Shown: positions 5,760 through 6,242 of the stretch, piece by piece
How the letters are laid out: each line of letters begins with the position of its first letter
How positions within the stretch are numbered: position 1 is the stretch's first letter
Assembly: GCA_029287815.1 (NCBI GenBank)
Contig: JARFQK010000238.1
Coordinates: 1-6,242, forward strand
Source of the DNA: Gammaproteobacteria bacterium
GTDB lineage: Bacteria > Pseudomonadota > Gammaproteobacteria > SZUA-229
Direction of reading: 5' to 3'
Length of the DNA stretch: 6,242 bases
Translations under genes and position numbers: made by a program
The notes under the pieces: generated by a model
What the model was told of the DNA's origin: nothing
What the model saw: the letters and a program-made list of their open reading frames with translations, nothing else
The model's database searches: none

Positions 5760-6242
5760 ATGATGCTGTCACACATTTTCGGTCTTTTCATCAATCCCAA
5801 GAAAGAATGGCAGGCTATTCACGACAGCGCCTGTTCGGTGACCAAGTGTTACCTGTCCTATGTGCTGATCCTGGCCGCGATACCGCCGATTTCGGGCTAT
5901 TTGGGCACGACGCTGTTCGGCTGGCAATTCGGGGGGCGCGATCCGGTTAAGTTATCACCCGAGAGCGCAGCGACGATCGCAGTCGCGTACTACATGGTTA
6001 TGCTGGTCGGCGTGTTCACCATCGGGGCGATGATTCAGTGGATGGGTAAAACCTATGGCGCGGAGCAGCCGCTGTCGCGCACGGTCACGCTGGCCGCCTA
6101 TACCGCGACACCGCTGTTTCTGGTCGGTATCTTCGAGCTGGTGCCGATTCTGTGGCTGAACTTCCTGGTCGGCCTGCCCGCGCTCGGCTACACCGTCGTG
6201 CTGCTCTACACCGGCCTGCCGATCATGATGGGTGTCTCGGAA
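5760..6242 (+). CDS. YIP1-family (YohC-like) inner-membrane protein, 3' end outside window
   Basis: The first 161 residues of a polytopic membrane protein of the YIP1/DUF1282 family, resembling E. coli YohC. No biochemical function is firmly known to me for bacterial members. What is seen: an N-terminal amphipathic stretch SHIFGLFINPKKEWQAI (about 4-20), typical of the family; then hydrophobic segments at about 31-53, 70-93, 108-126 and 128-155. Family-like motifs include AAIPPISGYLGTT (39-51), QWMGKTYG (93-100), AAYTATPLFLVG (112-123) and LVGLPALGYT (136-145). E. coli YohC is about 195 residues, so roughly the last membrane segment is missing because the window ends, not through mutation. 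The ATG at 5760 has GGAG at 5751-5754, spacing five bases; a second ATG follows at 5763. It is divergent from hemN and may share low-oxygen control through the FNR-like site at 5591. Confidence 0.88.
   Translation, partial: MMLSHIFGLFINPKKEWQAIHDSACSVTKCYLSYVLILAAIPPISGYLGTTLFGWQFGGRDPVKLSPESAATIAVAYYMVMLVGVFTIGAMIQWMGKTYGAEQPLSRTVTLAAYTATPLFLVGIFELVPILWLNFLVGLPALGYTVVLLYTGLPIMMGVSE

Overview
The window looks like chromosomal DNA from a gammaproteobacterium with a microaerobic/anaerobic respiratory lifestyle. The evidence is the gene set (CcoI and CcoS for cbb3 oxidase assembly, an Fnr/Anr-type oxygen sensor, anaerobic HemN, a YohC-like YIP1 membrane protein) and the GTAG-headed REP-type palindromes between genes. 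A Chromatiales- or Pseudomonas-like relative is plausible, but genus cannot be told from sequence alone.

Layout, left to right. ccoS (42-239, minus) is followed by a probable intrinsic terminator (18-40). A 209-bp gap with a perfect 24-bp-arm REPIN (310-377) separates it from ccoI (449-2911, minus), a copper P1B-type ATPase. A 163-bp divergent intergenic region leads to fnr (3075-3845, plus). The convergent gap 3846-4067 between fnr and hemN holds a small hairpin, a second type of GTAG-headed REP-like palindrome, and a decayed REPIN. hemN (4068-5474, minus) follows. A 285-bp divergent region carries two FNR-box-like palindromes and a small possible leader ORF. A YIP1/YohC-like gene starts at 5760 and runs off the right edge.

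How the genes work together. CcoI and CcoS are assembly factors for cbb3-type cytochrome c oxidase, the high-affinity terminal oxidase used at low oxygen. CcoI exports copper for the Cu-B site. CcoS is needed for cofactor insertion. HemN makes protoporphyrinogen precursor without oxygen, so heme supply continues when HemF cannot work. Fnr is the [4Fe-4S] oxygen sensor expected to control such genes. A near-consensus FNR box sits exactly 22 bp upstream of a possible hemN -10 element, which is class II activator geometry. A second, weaker box has the same 22-bp geometry facing right, towards the YIP1 gene.

The gene content is a known association (cco assembly genes, fnr/anr and hemN). I see no clearly new system. 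The less ordinary points are the two REPINs with identical 20-nt spacers, the paired divergent FNR-box architecture, and an in-frame small ORF whose stop codon directly abuts the YIP1 start.
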